DNA from: Paraburkholderia bonniea
Lineage (GTDB): Bacteria > Pseudomonadota > Gammaproteobacteria > Burkholderiales > Burkholderiaceae
Assembly: GCF_009455625.1 (NCBI RefSeq)
Contig: NZ_QPEQ01000001.1
Location: forward strand, 2,542,001-2,606,000
Direction: 5' to 3'
DNA length: 64,000 nt
The notes beneath the pieces are model-generated. The model did no database searches. It was not told the DNA's origin and saw nothing but the letters and a program-made list of their open reading frames with translations. Made by a program: the position numbers and the translations under genes. Positions 16,936 through 26,531 of the stretch are shown here, one piece after another; the first letter of the stretch is position 1, and each line of letters opens with the position of its first letter.

Positions 16936-17883
16936 ATGACAGCATTTCTCACCCAGCAACTGTTTAACGCGCTGACTATTGGTTCCCTGTATGCGCTGAT
17001 CGCGCTGGGCTACACGATGGTGTACGGCGTCTTGCGCCTGATTAACTTTGTGCACGGCGAATTCTTCATGCTTGGCGCGTATGTCTGCGTCGGCCTGGTG
17101 CTGTGGCTGCCGCAAACCGGCATTGCCATGCCGGTGCTAGCCGGGCTCGGTCTGCTCGCGGCCTTCACCGTGGTGGGCCTGGTGGGCGTGATGGTCGAGC
17201 GGCTGGCCTACAAGCCACTGCGCCATTCGTCACGGCTGGCCCCGCTGCTTAGCGCGCTGGGGTTGTCGCTGGCGTTTCAGGCCGCGGTGCAGGTGGTCTG
17301 CGGCCCGCAACCCATCGCCTTTCCGCAACTCATCCCCGCGCACCAGTTCAACATCGCCGGCGCGTCGCTCACCTCCACGCAGATCTACATCACGCTGTTC
17401 GCCTTCGCCTTGCTGGGGGCGCTGTACCTCTTCGTCAACAAGACCCGGCTGGGCATCATCGTGCGCGCCGTGTCGGAAAACTCGCGCACCTCGATGCTGC
17501 TCGGCATCCGCGTGGATCGCGCGATCAGCCTGGTATTCCTGATCGGCCCGGCGCTTGGCGGCGTCGCGGGCATGCTGTACGGCAACTACTACGGCATCGT
17601 GTCGCCCACCATGGGTGCCACCGTCGGTCTCAAAGCCTTTACCGCAGCGATCCTGGGCGGCATCGGTAGCATTCCGGGCGCGATGCTGGGCGGGCTCCTG
17701 CTGGGCTTTCTTGAGGTCTTCGGCACCAGCTTGTTGCCCATCGTCAGTCATGGCGTGCTCGGCACCGAGTACCGCGACATCTTCGCCTTCATGACGCTCA
17801 TCGTCGTCTTGCTGGTGCGCCCCACCGGTTTGCTGGGCGAAAAAATTTCCGAAGAAACCATGGTCTACAAGAGGGACTACTGA
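16936..17883 (+). CDS. livH: Branched-chain-type ABC transporter permease LivH
   Basis: 315 residues with about eight membrane helices. Typical LivH features are LINFVHGEFFMLGAY near the N-terminus, RAVSENSRTSMLLGI (the EAA-like loop) and GLKAFTAAILGGIGSIPGAMLGG. RBS AGGATCTCC precedes the ATG. The stop overlaps the start of livM by one base (TGATG). With LivM it forms the membrane channel of the importer. Confidence 0.95.
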   Translation: MTAFLTQQLFNALTIGSLYALIALGYTMVYGVLRLINFVHGEFFMLGAYVCVGLVLWLPQTGIAMPVLAGLGLLAAFTVVGLVGVMVERLAYKPLRHSSRLAPLLSALGLSLAFQAAVQVVCGPQPIAFPQLIPAHQFNIAGASLTSTQIYITLFAFALLGALYLFVNKTRLGIIVRAVSENSRTSMLLGIRVDRAISLVFLIGPALGGVAGMLYGNYYGIVSPTMGATVGLKAFTAAILGGIGSIPGAMLGGLLLGFLEVFGTSLLPIVSHGVLGTEYRDIFAFMTLIVVLLVRPTGLLGEKISEETMVYKRDY

Positions 17884-18887
17884 TGCAGGCACACACCTTG
17901 TCAGCCAGCCAAAGCGGCCCGGTCACCGCGCGCGAACGGATCATCGGCAGTGTGCTGCTGCTGGCCGCGCTCGCTGCCTGCGCCTCGGTTGCATTCGCCA
18001 GCGGGCACTATGCCCGCGTCGCCAACAGTGTGCTGATCTACGTGATGCTGGGCGTGGGCCTGAACATCATGATTGGCTACGTTGGTCTGCTCGATCTCGG
18101 CTTCGTCGGGTTTTACGCAGTTGGGGCCTACACCTGCGCGTTGCTGGCCAGCCCGCAACTCGGACTGCATTTGCCGTTTCTGCTGATCCTGCCAGCCGCC
18201 ATTGTGCTAGGGGCGCTCGCGGGGGTGCTGCTCGGCATCCCGGTGCTACGGTTGCGCGGCGATTATCTGGCGATTGTCACGCTGGGTTTCGGCGAAATCA
18301 TCCGCATCATCCTGAATAACCTCGACAGCCTGACCAATGGCCCCCAGGGCATTTCGCAGATCGACCACGCCAGCCTGTTCGGCTGGTCGCCGAATACCCC
18401 CCAGGCTTTTTTCTGGTTGCTGCTCGGCATCACGCTGCTGGTGATCTACGTTGTGTACCGGCTGGAGCATTCGATTCTCGGCAAAGCCTGGGCCGCGATC
18501 CGCGAAGACCAGGATGCGGCGCGCAGCATCGGCATCAACACCACTTCCGTCAAGCTCTGGGCCTTCGCCATCAGCGCGGCCATCGGCAGCCTGACAGGCG
18601 TGCTGTTCGCCACCTCGCAGCGCTACGTGAGCCCCGACAGCTTCTCGCTGAACGAATCCGTGCTGATCGTGCTGATGATCGTGATTGGCGGTGTCGGCAA
18701 CGTGCTTGGCGTGATCGTCGGCACGCTGATCCTGGTGCTGCTGCCCGAAGTGCTGCGTGGTTTCGCTGAATACCGGATGCTGCTGCTGGGCTTGTTCATG
18801 GTGGTGCTGGTGATCTTGCGGCCGCAAGGGCTGGTGTCACGGCGCTACGGAATTGATCGACTACTCAAATCGGTGCTGCCACGATGA
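17883..18887 (+). CDS. livM: Branched-chain-type ABC transporter permease LivM
   Basis: 334 residues, about nine membrane helices. The segment LNIMIGYVGLLDLGFVGFYA, the RLRGDYLAIVTLGFGEI loop and AIREDQDAARSIGIN (cytoplasmic ATPase contact) identify LivM. It overlaps livG by four bases (ATGA). Confidence 0.95.
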   Translation: MQAHTLSASQSGPVTARERIIGSVLLLAALAACASVAFASGHYARVANSVLIYVMLGVGLNIMIGYVGLLDLGFVGFYAVGAYTCALLASPQLGLHLPFLLILPAAIVLGALAGVLLGIPVLRLRGDYLAIVTLGFGEIIRIILNNLDSLTNGPQGISQIDHASLFGWSPNTPQAFFWLLLGITLLVIYVVYRLEHSILGKAWAAIREDQDAARSIGINTTSVKLWAFAISAAIGSLTGVLFATSQRYVSPDSFSLNESVLIVLMIVIGGVGNVLGVIVGTLILVLLPEVLRGFAEYRMLLLGLFMVVLVILRPQGLVSRRYGIDRLLKSVLPR

Positions 18888-19702
18888 CACTCGAATTCAG
18901 GGATCTCACCAAACGTTACGGCGCGGTCACCGCGATCAACCAGGTTTCGATGACCTTCGAAGCCGGCAAGATTCACGCGATCATCGGCCCGAACGGGGCA
19001 GGCAAATCGACCCTGGTCAATCTGGCAACGGGTTCGTATGAGCTGACCTCCGGCGAAATTTTTCTCGATGGCCAGCCCATTCACCAGTTGCAGAAGTATC
19101 AGATCAGCCTGGCTGGCATCGCCCGCACCTTCCAGAACATCCGGCTGTTCGACCGGATGCAGGTGATCGAAAATATCGAGGTCTGCCTGTTTCCCTCTGA
19201 AGCGCGCCATGTGTGGCGCGATCTGGTGTGGCCTGCCGATGCGCGGCGGCGGCGCGAGGAGCGTCTCGCGTACTGCATGGAGCTGCTGGAACAGTTCGGC
19301 CTGCAGCACGTGGCGTTCGACGAAGCGGCTTCGCTCTCTTATGGCCGCCAGCGCATGCTCGAAATCGTCCGGGCGCTGGCCCGGCGGCCGCGCGTGCTGC
19401 TGCTGGACGAGCCCGCCGCCGGACTCAACGAAGCCGAAAGCGCTGAATTGCGCGACCGGCTCAAAGCACTGCGGCGTCCCGACCTCTCGGTCATCGTCAT
19501 CGAACACGACATGGATCTCGTGATGTCGATTTCTGATCACGTGTATGTGCTGCAAAACGGGGCTCTGCTGTTCGACGGCACGCCCGATGAAGTCCAGGCC
19601 AGCCAGGACGTGCAGCACGCCTACCTTGGAACCGAAAATGAACTCGAAAGCATCCGCCAGCTTGCTCAACGTCGAAAATCTGTCCGCCGGTTACGGCACT
19701 AA
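18884..19702 (+). CDS. livG: Branched-chain-type ABC transporter ATP-binding protein LivG
   Basis: 272 residues. Walker A is GPNGAGKST, the signature is SLSYGRQRMLE (the LSYG variant normal for LivG) and Walker B is VLLLDEPAAGLN. After the usual ending YLGTE it has about 20 further residues, basic and in the alternative frame of livF, so the two genes overlap by 65 bases. The overlap may reflect a lost stop codon. Confidence 0.93.
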   Translation: MTLEFRDLTKRYGAVTAINQVSMTFEAGKIHAIIGPNGAGKSTLVNLATGSYELTSGEIFLDGQPIHQLQKYQISLAGIARTFQNIRLFDRMQVIENIEVCLFPSEARHVWRDLVWPADARRRREERLAYCMELLEQFGLQHVAFDEAASLSYGRQRMLEIVRALARRPRVLLLDEPAAGLNEAESAELRDRLKALRRPDLSVIVIEHDMDLVMSISDHVYVLQNGALLFDGTPDEVQASQDVQHAYLGTENELESIRQLAQRRKSVRRLRH

Positions 19703-20375
19703 GCAGGTCTTGTCTGACGTCAGCCTGAAGGTGCAAAAAGGCGAGATCGTCGTGCTGGTCGGCCCGAATGGTGCGGGCAAATCCACGCTGCTAAACGCGA
19801 TCTCCGGGATGGTGAAGGTCAAGGGTGGTCAGGTCAGCTTTGGCGCGCGCGACATCACACGGGCCCGGCCCGACCAGGTGATTCGCGGCGGCCTGGCGCA
19901 CTGCCCGGAAGGGCGGCAAATCTTCCAGCGCCTCACGGTGGAAGAAAACCTGATCGCCGCACACCTGGGCCGAGGCCCGAAAAGCGCGACAGCGCTGCGA
20001 GAGCAGGTGTATGGGCTGTTTCCGATCCTGCTTGAGCGCCGGCACTCATCGGCCAACCGTCTTTCTGGCGGACAGCAGCAAATGCTGGCGATTGGCCGCG
20101 CGCTAATGGCAGAGCCCGATTTACTGATGCTCGATGAGCCATCGCTGGGGCTCGCGCCGAAAGTCATCACGCAGATATTCCAGATCATTCTGGATCTGGC
20201 TGAAGCGGGGATGTCGATCCTGCTGGTCGAACAAAACGTGCGGCTGGCCCTGGAAGTGGCCGATTACGCGTATGTCCTGGAGGGTGGCCGGATGCGGCTG
20301 GACGGGCCTGCGGATCAAATCGCACAAGACCCGCAACTGGCGCATTTGTATCTGGGTGCGGCGGTTGCGGCTTGA
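19638..20375 (+). CDS. livF: Branched-chain-type ABC transporter ATP-binding protein LivF
   Basis: 245 residues from the ATG at 19638 (MNSKASASLLNVENLSAGYG). Walker A is GPNGAGKST, the signature is LSGGQQQML and Walker B is LLMLDEPSLGLAP. It closes the livHMGF operon. The start lies inside livG; no later start keeps the first beta strand, so the overlap seems real. Confidence 0.92.
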   Translation: MNSKASASLLNVENLSAGYGTKQVLSDVSLKVQKGEIVVLVGPNGAGKSTLLNAISGMVKVKGGQVSFGARDITRARPDQVIRGGLAHCPEGRQIFQRLTVEENLIAAHLGRGPKSATALREQVYGLFPILLERRHSSANRLSGGQQQMLAIGRALMAEPDLLMLDEPSLGLAPKVITQIFQIILDLAEAGMSILLVEQNVRLALEVADYAYVLEGGRMRLDGPADQIAQDPQLAHLYLGAAVAA

Positions 20376-20477
20376 GCAGCTTGAGCAGCGCGGTGGGCAG
20401 GCCGTGGAGGGTACGGGTACGGAACGGGGGATCCGCCAGATGGCCAGGGCGACTGGCCGGGGCGGCTTCGGCCTGGT

Positions 20478-21650
20478 TTAAAACAAGTTAACCAGCGACT
20501 TGCGCCAGTTTGACTTATTCGTTTTTTCATCGTTATACAGATCAATTAACTGATCCAGAAATTCGCATGGATTTTCGACATTAAAATATTTAGCTTTTCT
20601 TAGCTCAGAATCGCTTGTCAGCCTGGAATATTCCTCGGCCACCAATATCAGCGGCACAAGCCCTTTGCGCGGCAACCCCCCCTTAAAATCGATAATTTTT
20701 TTAAATGCATCCCGAATAATATCTTTTTCGCCATGCGTATGAATTCTCTCCAATTCCTGAATTTTTTCGCCCTTTGCGATCAATGAATTTTCATTTTCCC
20801 ACTGAGATTCACGAAATTCACGATCTATTATTTTTTCTTTTATATCAATTTCACGCCACAGCTCCGGATTATAATAATACGGATTCGCTCCATAGTGCCT
20901 TTCAATCGCACCCAAATGCCTTAAGTGATTAATAAAATTTTGGGCTGCAGCTCCATAACTTCCCAGCTTATTTTTTTTCTCCAGCAGAAGCTTATCTCTC
21001 ACGACCATAATGGAATCACAGATCGACAGCATATTACTGTACGCCTGATTAAAATAAGATTTCAGCACCCTTCCTTCTGGCAGCTCGATTTCCAGAATAA
21101 TCTGGCAATATTCATATTTTGACTTCCGGTCAATAAAAATCCAGTCGAGCCGAGAGGCGAATTCCTGCTTTTTTATATTTTTTGCGATTGCTTTTACCAA
21201 TATTGATTTTAACATCTCATTTTTATTAAAAAACTGCACCGCATCTTCTTTTTTTCTGATAGAAAAAAAATCAAGCAAGGCAAGCGCCTGAGCGTCAAAC
21301 TCAGCGCTATCGCCTAAAATAATAAATTGCTCGATCAATTTTTGATCCATTACATCGCGTGAAACTTTTTGCTCCGCCGGTACAACCGGGATAAAATCCA
21401 CTGCTTTATCCACTACTTCGCCTTCAGTTATTTCTTCAGTTGCAACGCTACTAATCCGGCGCTGCCTTAAATCGACTTTCTCGTTAAATTGCGGGTAATT
21501 GTTTTCATTCCTTTTTGGCGATGCTGACACAATCTCAAGCGGGCTATCGCCGGAAATCGTGATACTGGTATTTTTCAACCCACCTCCATAATCACGAATA
21601 TTTTTTTGATTTTTAACAGTTATCACACTACCCCCGGCAAAATTAGCCAT
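20478..21650 (-). CDS. AT-rich orphan protein, function unknown (390 aa)
   Basis: I do not recognise this protein. It has no signal peptide and no membrane segment. Residues 1-100 look disordered (polar, with SASPKRNENN); about 100-390 look helical and charged with Lys/Glu-rich stretches and aromatic clusters (YGANPYYYNPELW). Codon use and base composition are far more AT-rich than the GC-rich flanking genes, which suggests horizontal transfer. It follows the 681-residue gene at 21961 on the same strand, with 310 bases between. A secreted effector or partner protein is possible, but nothing in the sequence proves it. Confidence 0.75.
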   Translation of the reverse strand: MANFAGGSVITVKNQKNIRDYGGGLKNTSITISGDSPLEIVSASPKRNENNYPQFNEKVDLRQRRISSVATEEITEGEVVDKAVDFIPVVPAEQKVSRDVMDQKLIEQFIILGDSAEFDAQALALLDFFSIRKKEDAVQFFNKNEMLKSILVKAIAKNIKKQEFASRLDWIFIDRKSKYEYCQIILEIELPEGRVLKSYFNQAYSNMLSICDSIMVVRDKLLLEKKNKLGSYGAAAQNFINHLRHLGAIERHYGANPYYYNPELWREIDIKEKIIDREFRESQWENENSLIAKGEKIQELERIHTHGEKDIIRDAFKKIIDFKGGLPRKGLVPLILVAEEYSRLTSDSELRKAKYFNVENPCEFLDQLIDLYNDEKTNKSNWRKSLVNLF

Positions 21651-21960
21651 TCAAATTAATAAATAAAATTCTGCTAATTAAAAACTATCCTGTATCAATA
21701 CCCGGCTAGATAGACCGGTTAATTCACGATTCACCATCTGGCTGGCGCAGCGTGTCTGATGTTTCGTGCGAGGTACGTAACATCGCCGGAGAAAAAGTTC
21801 CAACGCCAATCCGCCCGTAAATCGGACCAGTTTGCTTGATAAGCAAGCTGGCCAGCAGGCCTCTGGTTGTTTCAGTTGCATGATTTCGCCGCCACAGCCT
21901 GGTTACACTGATGCGGATTACATAAGCAACTCAGGCGAGCACTCACCCCGGCACGAAATA
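21651..21960. other. Spacer between two AT-rich orphan genes
   Basis: 310 bases. A 67-codon minus-strand frame (21678-21881) has higher GC than its neighbours and could be a relic, but it matches no family I know. No terminator is evident. Confidence 0.4.
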
Positions 21961-24006
21961 TTACATTTTCCGCAGTTTTTTATTTAATTCTGAAATGCTG
22001 TACTTCTCCCGGCTCGTGCCCATATCAGCCGAAGGCAGCTTGTCGAGGTTAGTATTGACTTCCTTTATGCTGTTTTCCATCATCCACAGCAAACCTAAAA
22101 CATAATTTTTTTCAAATTCACTCAATCCTGCCCTGCGCCACGCCCGTAAATTAGCGAAAATAATTTCCTGCGCCTTTTTTAAATGATCAGATTCTTCATT
22201 AAATCTAAATTCGGCATCAATCTTGTTTTTTTCACGATCTATTTCATTCTGCTTGTCACGTAAATCTAGCGAGAGCCTTTTTTCATAGCTCGCTATTTCG
22301 CTGGAAAATTTTTTAAAAACAGGATGATCTTGTCCTGTCACTTTTTGTATGAGATTACCTCTCTCATCCGGATGCACCCTAAAAATAGAATTCAGATAAC
22401 TTTGTTTTCTATTACAAACACGTTCCGGATCATTTCTTGCAACCTCATCCCGAATCCGCACCGCGTATTTTTTTAAAATACCTCTGATCACGGTTTTTTG
22501 CTTTGAATCGAGTTTGGTTTCCGGCAAATCATTATTGAAAATTTCATCTATTTTCTTCTCGGAATCAGATATGAATTCTTTATATTCCATGACTTCCAGC
22601 GAGTTCGTTTCTTTTGCTTCGTCAGCGTAGGAAAACGATTTCATCTTTGCGGTAAATTTTTCCAACTCGACCTGCATATGAGATTTAATTATTTTAGCTA
22701 ATGGGCTTCTGCTCATAACAACATCCTTCAGCGCAGAATCAAACCCCTCGAGATTTGTGGCATATACCTTATCCGCAAATTTTACTGCCTTATTATATTG
22801 CACCATGGTCGATGGCAAATGAAGTTCTTTCACCGGTAATGAGCACATCGCAAGTCTTATGTCGTTTATTTCTTTTTCCATCAAGCAAGACCCATTCCGC
22901 GCAACCATTTTCTCCAAAATACTCTGAACTTCTGATTTAAAATTTCCCAGTTCGCGCACCGCCTCGTCTAGCTGCAGTTTATCCGCCACGCATTTATTTA
23001 GATTCCTTATTTTTTCAGTAAGATTGTTTTTTTCGAAATTGCCCAAAATCGCATGCATCACTCTCAATGCCGCGGCAAGCTTTAGCATAGCAAGGCCATT
23101 AGGCTGACAAAGAAAAAAACGATTTTCAAAAGACTGAATTTCAACGGCATTTTGATGATTAAAAACCAGGGCAAACATCTGCAAACAGCCATCACCATCT
23201 ATATCGCTATTCATTTCTGCAATTATTTTCCCCAGAAATGATTGCACCAGATCCACATTTTCAACAAAAAATTGATTTAATGTTTTTGGCTCAATGCTCG
23301 CCATAAAATCAGCCATATCGCCACTTAACTGCCGTCCAACAGAACCCTTTGGAATATCGACAAAACATCTTAACGCGCATTCAAATGGCGTTTTGCTACC
23401 CTGCCTTTTATCAAACCAGATCTGCTCCGCCTTAATCACTGCGCCATTTACATCTTTTTGCTCCACAATCGATTTTTGGCTGACGAAACGCAATATTACT
23501 CCAAGACTTTCAGCACGTTCGCAAGCCCGGCCCAGCAAACCAGCATCAAGCGACGGATCACAATGCAGCCGGTAAAGACAGTTTTCACCGAGTATCGGGA
23601 AAAAGCTTTCTAAATAATTTAGCTTATTGGATGCGGGAGACAAGATATAACCGAATGGCGTATTGCCCAGGCTATCTTGCATATTCAGTTTTTTACTCAG
23701 ATCGACGATATTGAATTTTGTAACACTGATCTCAAGGCCCGGCGTTTCACAAACATCCAGCTCACCCCAGGTAAAACTTTCGCCCATGCCAGCAGGCTTG
23801 GGCGAAGGTGGAGGTGGAGGCAAATCACTACGCCGCGCCAGATTCTGAATATCATCCAAGGTGTCCGCTTTAATCATTTTCGGTAAAATCGACTCACCGT
23901 GTTGCGGTACAGAGGAATCTTTTTCTGGACGAAAATTCGTGCCAGGCAGGGTTTTTCTGGGTAACTCAGGCGTTCCGCCCTGAATTTTTTTGACATTACT
24001 CGTCAT
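21961..24006 (-). CDS. AT-rich orphan protein with Pro-rich linker, function unknown (681 aa)
   Basis: I do not recognise this protein. Residues 1-75 are polar and disordered, including a DLPPPPPSPKP stretch. A mixed alpha/beta region (about 80-330) has a Cys-containing LYRLHCDPSLDAG and a DIDGDG loop. The remainder (340-681) is helical with long coiled-coil-like Lys/Glu stretches (DLRDKQNEIDREKNKIDAEF). No signal peptide or membrane helix is seen. The AT-rich composition sets it apart from the chromosome, as for the 390-residue gene after it. A disordered N-terminus, Pro-rich linker and helical body are common in type III effectors, but no secretion genes lie nearby. Confidence 0.75.
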   Translation of the reverse strand: MTSNVKKIQGGTPELPRKTLPGTNFRPEKDSSVPQHGESILPKMIKADTLDDIQNLARRSDLPPPPPSPKPAGMGESFTWGELDVCETPGLEISVTKFNIVDLSKKLNMQDSLGNTPFGYILSPASNKLNYLESFFPILGENCLYRLHCDPSLDAGLLGRACERAESLGVILRFVSQKSIVEQKDVNGAVIKAEQIWFDKRQGSKTPFECALRCFVDIPKGSVGRQLSGDMADFMASIEPKTLNQFFVENVDLVQSFLGKIIAEMNSDIDGDGCLQMFALVFNHQNAVEIQSFENRFFLCQPNGLAMLKLAAALRVMHAILGNFEKNNLTEKIRNLNKCVADKLQLDEAVRELGNFKSEVQSILEKMVARNGSCLMEKEINDIRLAMCSLPVKELHLPSTMVQYNKAVKFADKVYATNLEGFDSALKDVVMSRSPLAKIIKSHMQVELEKFTAKMKSFSYADEAKETNSLEVMEYKEFISDSEKKIDEIFNNDLPETKLDSKQKTVIRGILKKYAVRIRDEVARNDPERVCNRKQSYLNSIFRVHPDERGNLIQKVTGQDHPVFKKFSSEIASYEKRLSLDLRDKQNEIDREKNKIDAEFRFNEESDHLKKAQEIIFANLRAWRRAGLSEFEKNYVLGLLWMMENSIKEVNTNLDKLPSADMGTSREKYSISELNKKLRKM

Positions 24007-24355
24007 TTTTACTTCGCCTCTCAGGATATCTGTGCCGCGATGATATTTAACCGTGCCTCAGGCAGATAATTTATCGTTCTGCCTGAGCGAAACTCTGATT
24101 AATACAGATAATCATGCTGATGCTTATTTAAATAATTGATGCCAATCGCATAATGCCTGATGCATCAGGCCACCGCCAGAAAAGTTTCAGAATCAATGTT
24201 CAGGCCAAATAAAACGACAGGGACGATTTGAGTCACGGCATAACTGAGCCCACCAAGAAAAAACCCCCGATGCCACTACGGACACCGGGGGTTTTTACTG
24301 CTGCATTTGCTTCTATTTAACCGGGCCCGAATCCAGGTCCGGTTAAACCTGGCGC
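24007..24355. other. Intergenic region with two palindromes and the icd terminator
   Basis: 349 bases upstream of the 681-residue gene. It contains a 10-bp perfect inverted repeat CTCAGGCAGA/TCTGCCTGAG at 24057-24087 with an 11-nt loop, and a 16-bp perfect palindrome GCCTGATGCATCAGGC at 24155-24170. Both share the word GCCTGA/TCAGGC. They could be operators for the AT-rich genes or a 5' leader hairpin. Confidence 0.5.
24258..24296 (-). terminator. Rho-independent terminator of icd
   Basis: On the minus strand the stem CCCCCGGTG pairs with CATCGGGGG (one wobble) around a 12-nt loop and is followed by six T, 60 bases after the icd stop. The reverse direction also ends in T, so it may work both ways. 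Confidence 0.85.
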
Positions 24356-25612
24356 TTACATATTTTCAATCAGCACCTGGCCAAAACCGGAGCACGACAC
24401 TTGCGTCGCGCCTTCCATCAGCCGTGCGAAGTCATAAGTGACGCGCTTTTGCAAAATGGATTTTTCCATCGACTTGATAATCACGTCCGCCGCTTCGGTC
24501 CAGCCGAGGTGGCGCAGCATCATTTCAGCCGAGAGAATTTCTGAACCAGGGTTCACGTAGTCTTTGCCCGCATACTTCGGCGCGGTGCCGTGGGTGGCTT
24601 CGAACATCGCAATCGAATCCGACATGTTCGCGCCCGGCGCAATGCCGATACCGCCCACCTGAGCCGCCAGCGCGTCGGAAACATAGTCGCCGTTCAGGTT
24701 CAGCGTGGCGATCACATCGTATTCAGCCGGACGCAACAGGATTTGCTGCAGGAATGCATCAGCGATCACATCCTTGACGACGATCTCGTTGCCGTTTTTC
24801 GGATTCTTGAACTTCATCCATGGGCCACCATCGATCAGTTCCGCGCCAAATTCCTTTTGCGCCAGCGCATAGCCGTAGTCACGGAACGCGCCTTCGGTGA
24901 ACTTCATGATGTTGCCCTTGTGCACCAGCGTCACCGAGCGGCGATCGTTGTCGATCGCGTACTGGATTGCCTTGCGCACCAGACGCTCCGTGCCTTCGCG
25001 CGAAACAGGCTTGATCCCGATGCCTGAAGTTTCAGGAAAACGAATCTTCTTCACGCCCATTTCTTCGCGCAGAAACTTGATGACCTTTTTGGCCTGCTCG
25101 GATTCAGCCGCCCATTCGATGCCAGCGTAGATGTCTTCCGAGTTCTCGCGGAAGATCACCATGTTGGTTTTTTCAGGCTCGCGCACTGGCGAAGGCACGC
25201 CTTTGAAGTACTGCACCGGGCGCAAGCACACGTAGAGATCCAGTTCCTGGCGCAGTGCGACGTTCAGCGAACGGATACCACCGCCAACTGGGGTGGTCAG
25301 CGGGCCTTTGATCGACACCACATATTCTTTGAGCACCTGAAGCGTTTCTTCCGGGAGCCAGACATCCGGGCCGTAGACCCGGGTCGCTTTCTCGCCCGCG
25401 AAAATTTCCATCCAGTGAATCTTCTTCTTGCCCGCGTAAGCCTTCTGGACAGCCGCGTCGACCACTTTAATCATCACCGGGGTGATGTCCAGCCCAGTGC
25501 CATCGCCTTCGATATAAGGAATGATCGGCTGGTCGGAAACGTTAAGTGAGTAATCTGCGTTGACGGTGATCTGGTCACCGCCGGTCGGAACCTTGATGTG
25601 CTGATACGGCAT
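24356..25612 (-). CDS. icd: NADP-dependent isocitrate dehydrogenase
   Basis: 418 residues, the usual length of the E. coli-type dimeric enzyme. It decarboxylates isocitrate to 2-oxoglutarate in the TCA cycle. Visible motifs are [13 protein letters not shown], the substrate loop [24 protein letters not shown] with the phosphorylatable Ser, [11 protein letters not shown] and [18 protein letters not shown]. The start MPYQHIKVP at 25612 has GGAG upstream. An earlier in-frame ATG (25693) would add 27 residues unlike the family. Confidence 0.97.
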   Translation of the reverse strand: MPYQHIKVPTGGDQITVNADYSLNVSDQPIIPYIEGDGTGLDITPVMIKVVDAAVQKAYAGKKKIHWMEIFAGEKATRVYGPDVWLPEETLQVLKEYVVSIKGPLTTPVGGGIRSLNVALRQELDLYVCLRPVQYFKGVPSPVREPEKTNMVIFRENSEDIYAGIEWAAESEQAKKVIKFLREEMGVKKIRFPETSGIGIKPVSREGTERLVRKAIQYAIDNDRRSVTLVHKGNIMKFTEGAFRDYGYALAQKEFGAELIDGGPWMKFKNPKNGNEIVVKDVIADAFLQQILLRPAEYDVIATLNLNGDYVSDALAAQVGGIGIAPGANMSDSIAMFEATHGTAPKYAGKDYVNPGSEILSAEMMLRHLGWTEAADVIIKSMEKSILQKRVTYDFARLMEGATQVSCSGFGQVLIENM

Positions 25613-25955
25613 GAGTGGACTCCAGTGATGGCTGTGCGAGTAAAGCGAAAAAAACTGATGAAGCAAAGCGGCATGACAGGGCGCGGGTGGCATGCAAGGC
25701 CCGAACGCACCAGGCGGCCATTCTAGCCCACACGGCCAGACCGGCTATGCCGCCATGACCGCTGTAAAACGCCGCTGCCGAAGCATCCGGCAGCACCCGC
25801 TGGAAGCCTTTTCAGGCCATCCCTGCCTCTTCCTTGCCTCTTAGGTCTTATATAAGACTTGAGCGATGCGCATTATGCATTAATATCCCGCCACGTGCCA
25901 CCACCCACGCCAGTGTGGTGGCGGCAGCCCTCCAGACTTCGGCCCGGTTTTCTGC
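25613..25955. other. Divergent promoter region icd / rluE
   Basis: 343 bases. The part next to icd is GC-rich without clear signals. The right part is AT-richer and holds the 14-bp palindrome and TATGCATTAATA, a plausible -10 region for rluE. Confidence 0.5.
25845..25858. promoter_or_regulatory. Perfect 14-bp palindrome in the icd/rluE intergenic region
   Basis: GTCTTATATAAGAC is self-complementary over all 14 bases. It lies about 230 bases upstream of the icd start and 100 bases upstream of the rluE start. The form resembles a site for a dimeric GntR-type repressor of TCA-cycle genes, but the regulator is not in this window. Confidence 0.5.
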
Positions 25956-26531
25956 ATGCGTCTTATCGCCCTGAACAAGCCTTTTGGCACGATCTGCCAG
26001 TTCTCACCACACGCAACACGTGCTTCGCTGGCGGACTGGATTAAAACCCCTGGCGTGTATCCGGCTGGCCGGCTCGACTCAGATAGCGAAGGGCTGCTGC
26101 TGCTCACCGACGATGGCGCGCTTCAAGCGCGCATCACCGAGCCGCGGCACAAACTGGTCAAACGTTACTGGGCTCAGGTTGAAGGTGTGCCCGCTACGGC
26201 TGACCTTGCCGCGCTGGCACGCGGTGTTGATCTAGGCGACTACGTCACCCGCCCCTGCCAGGCCGCCCTGCTCGATCCAGCCGACACCACCGCGCTCTGG
26301 CCGCGTCATCCTCCAGTGCGCTTTCGCGCCGCGATTCCCACCACATGGATCACGCTCTCTATTAGTGAAGGCAAAAACCGGCAGGTGCGGCGCATGACAG
26401 CCGCCCTCGGTTTTCCAACGCTGCGTCTGGTGCGTGTTGGCATCGGTGCACTCGATCTTTTCTCCCTCGAACTCGCACCAGGCGCACAGCGTGTGTTGCC
26501 ACCTCAAGCACCGTGGGATGGTCTCATCTGA
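25956..26531 (+). CDS. rluE: 23S rRNA pseudouridine synthase, RluE/RsuA family
   Basis: 191 residues, a short RsuA-family synthase without an S4 domain, which is the RluE type (U2457 of 23S rRNA). The start MRLIALNKPFGTICQF has the family KP-x-G motif. The catalytic loop GRLDSDSEGLLLLTDDG includes the essential Asp. The closing motif ISEGKNRQVRRMTAALGFPTLRLVRV is the usual one. No other synthase of the family is this compact, so the RluE name is likely but rests on architecture. Confidence 0.9.
   Translation: MRLIALNKPFGTICQFSPHATRASLADWIKTPGVYPAGRLDSDSEGLLLLTDDGALQARITEPRHKLVKRYWAQVEGVPATADLAALARGVDLGDYVTRPCQAALLDPADTTALWPRHPPVRFRAAIPTTWITLSISEGKNRQVRRMTAALGFPTLRLVRVGIGALDLFSLELAPGAQRVLPPQAPWDGLI

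Noticed and set aside
19638..19702. livG/livF overlap as evidence of a pseudogene
   Set aside because: Both ATPases keep all motifs and full length; the overlap only extends the livG tail.
21678..21881. 67-codon frame as a transposase relic
   Set aside because: No DDE or HTH pattern and no inverted repeats around it.
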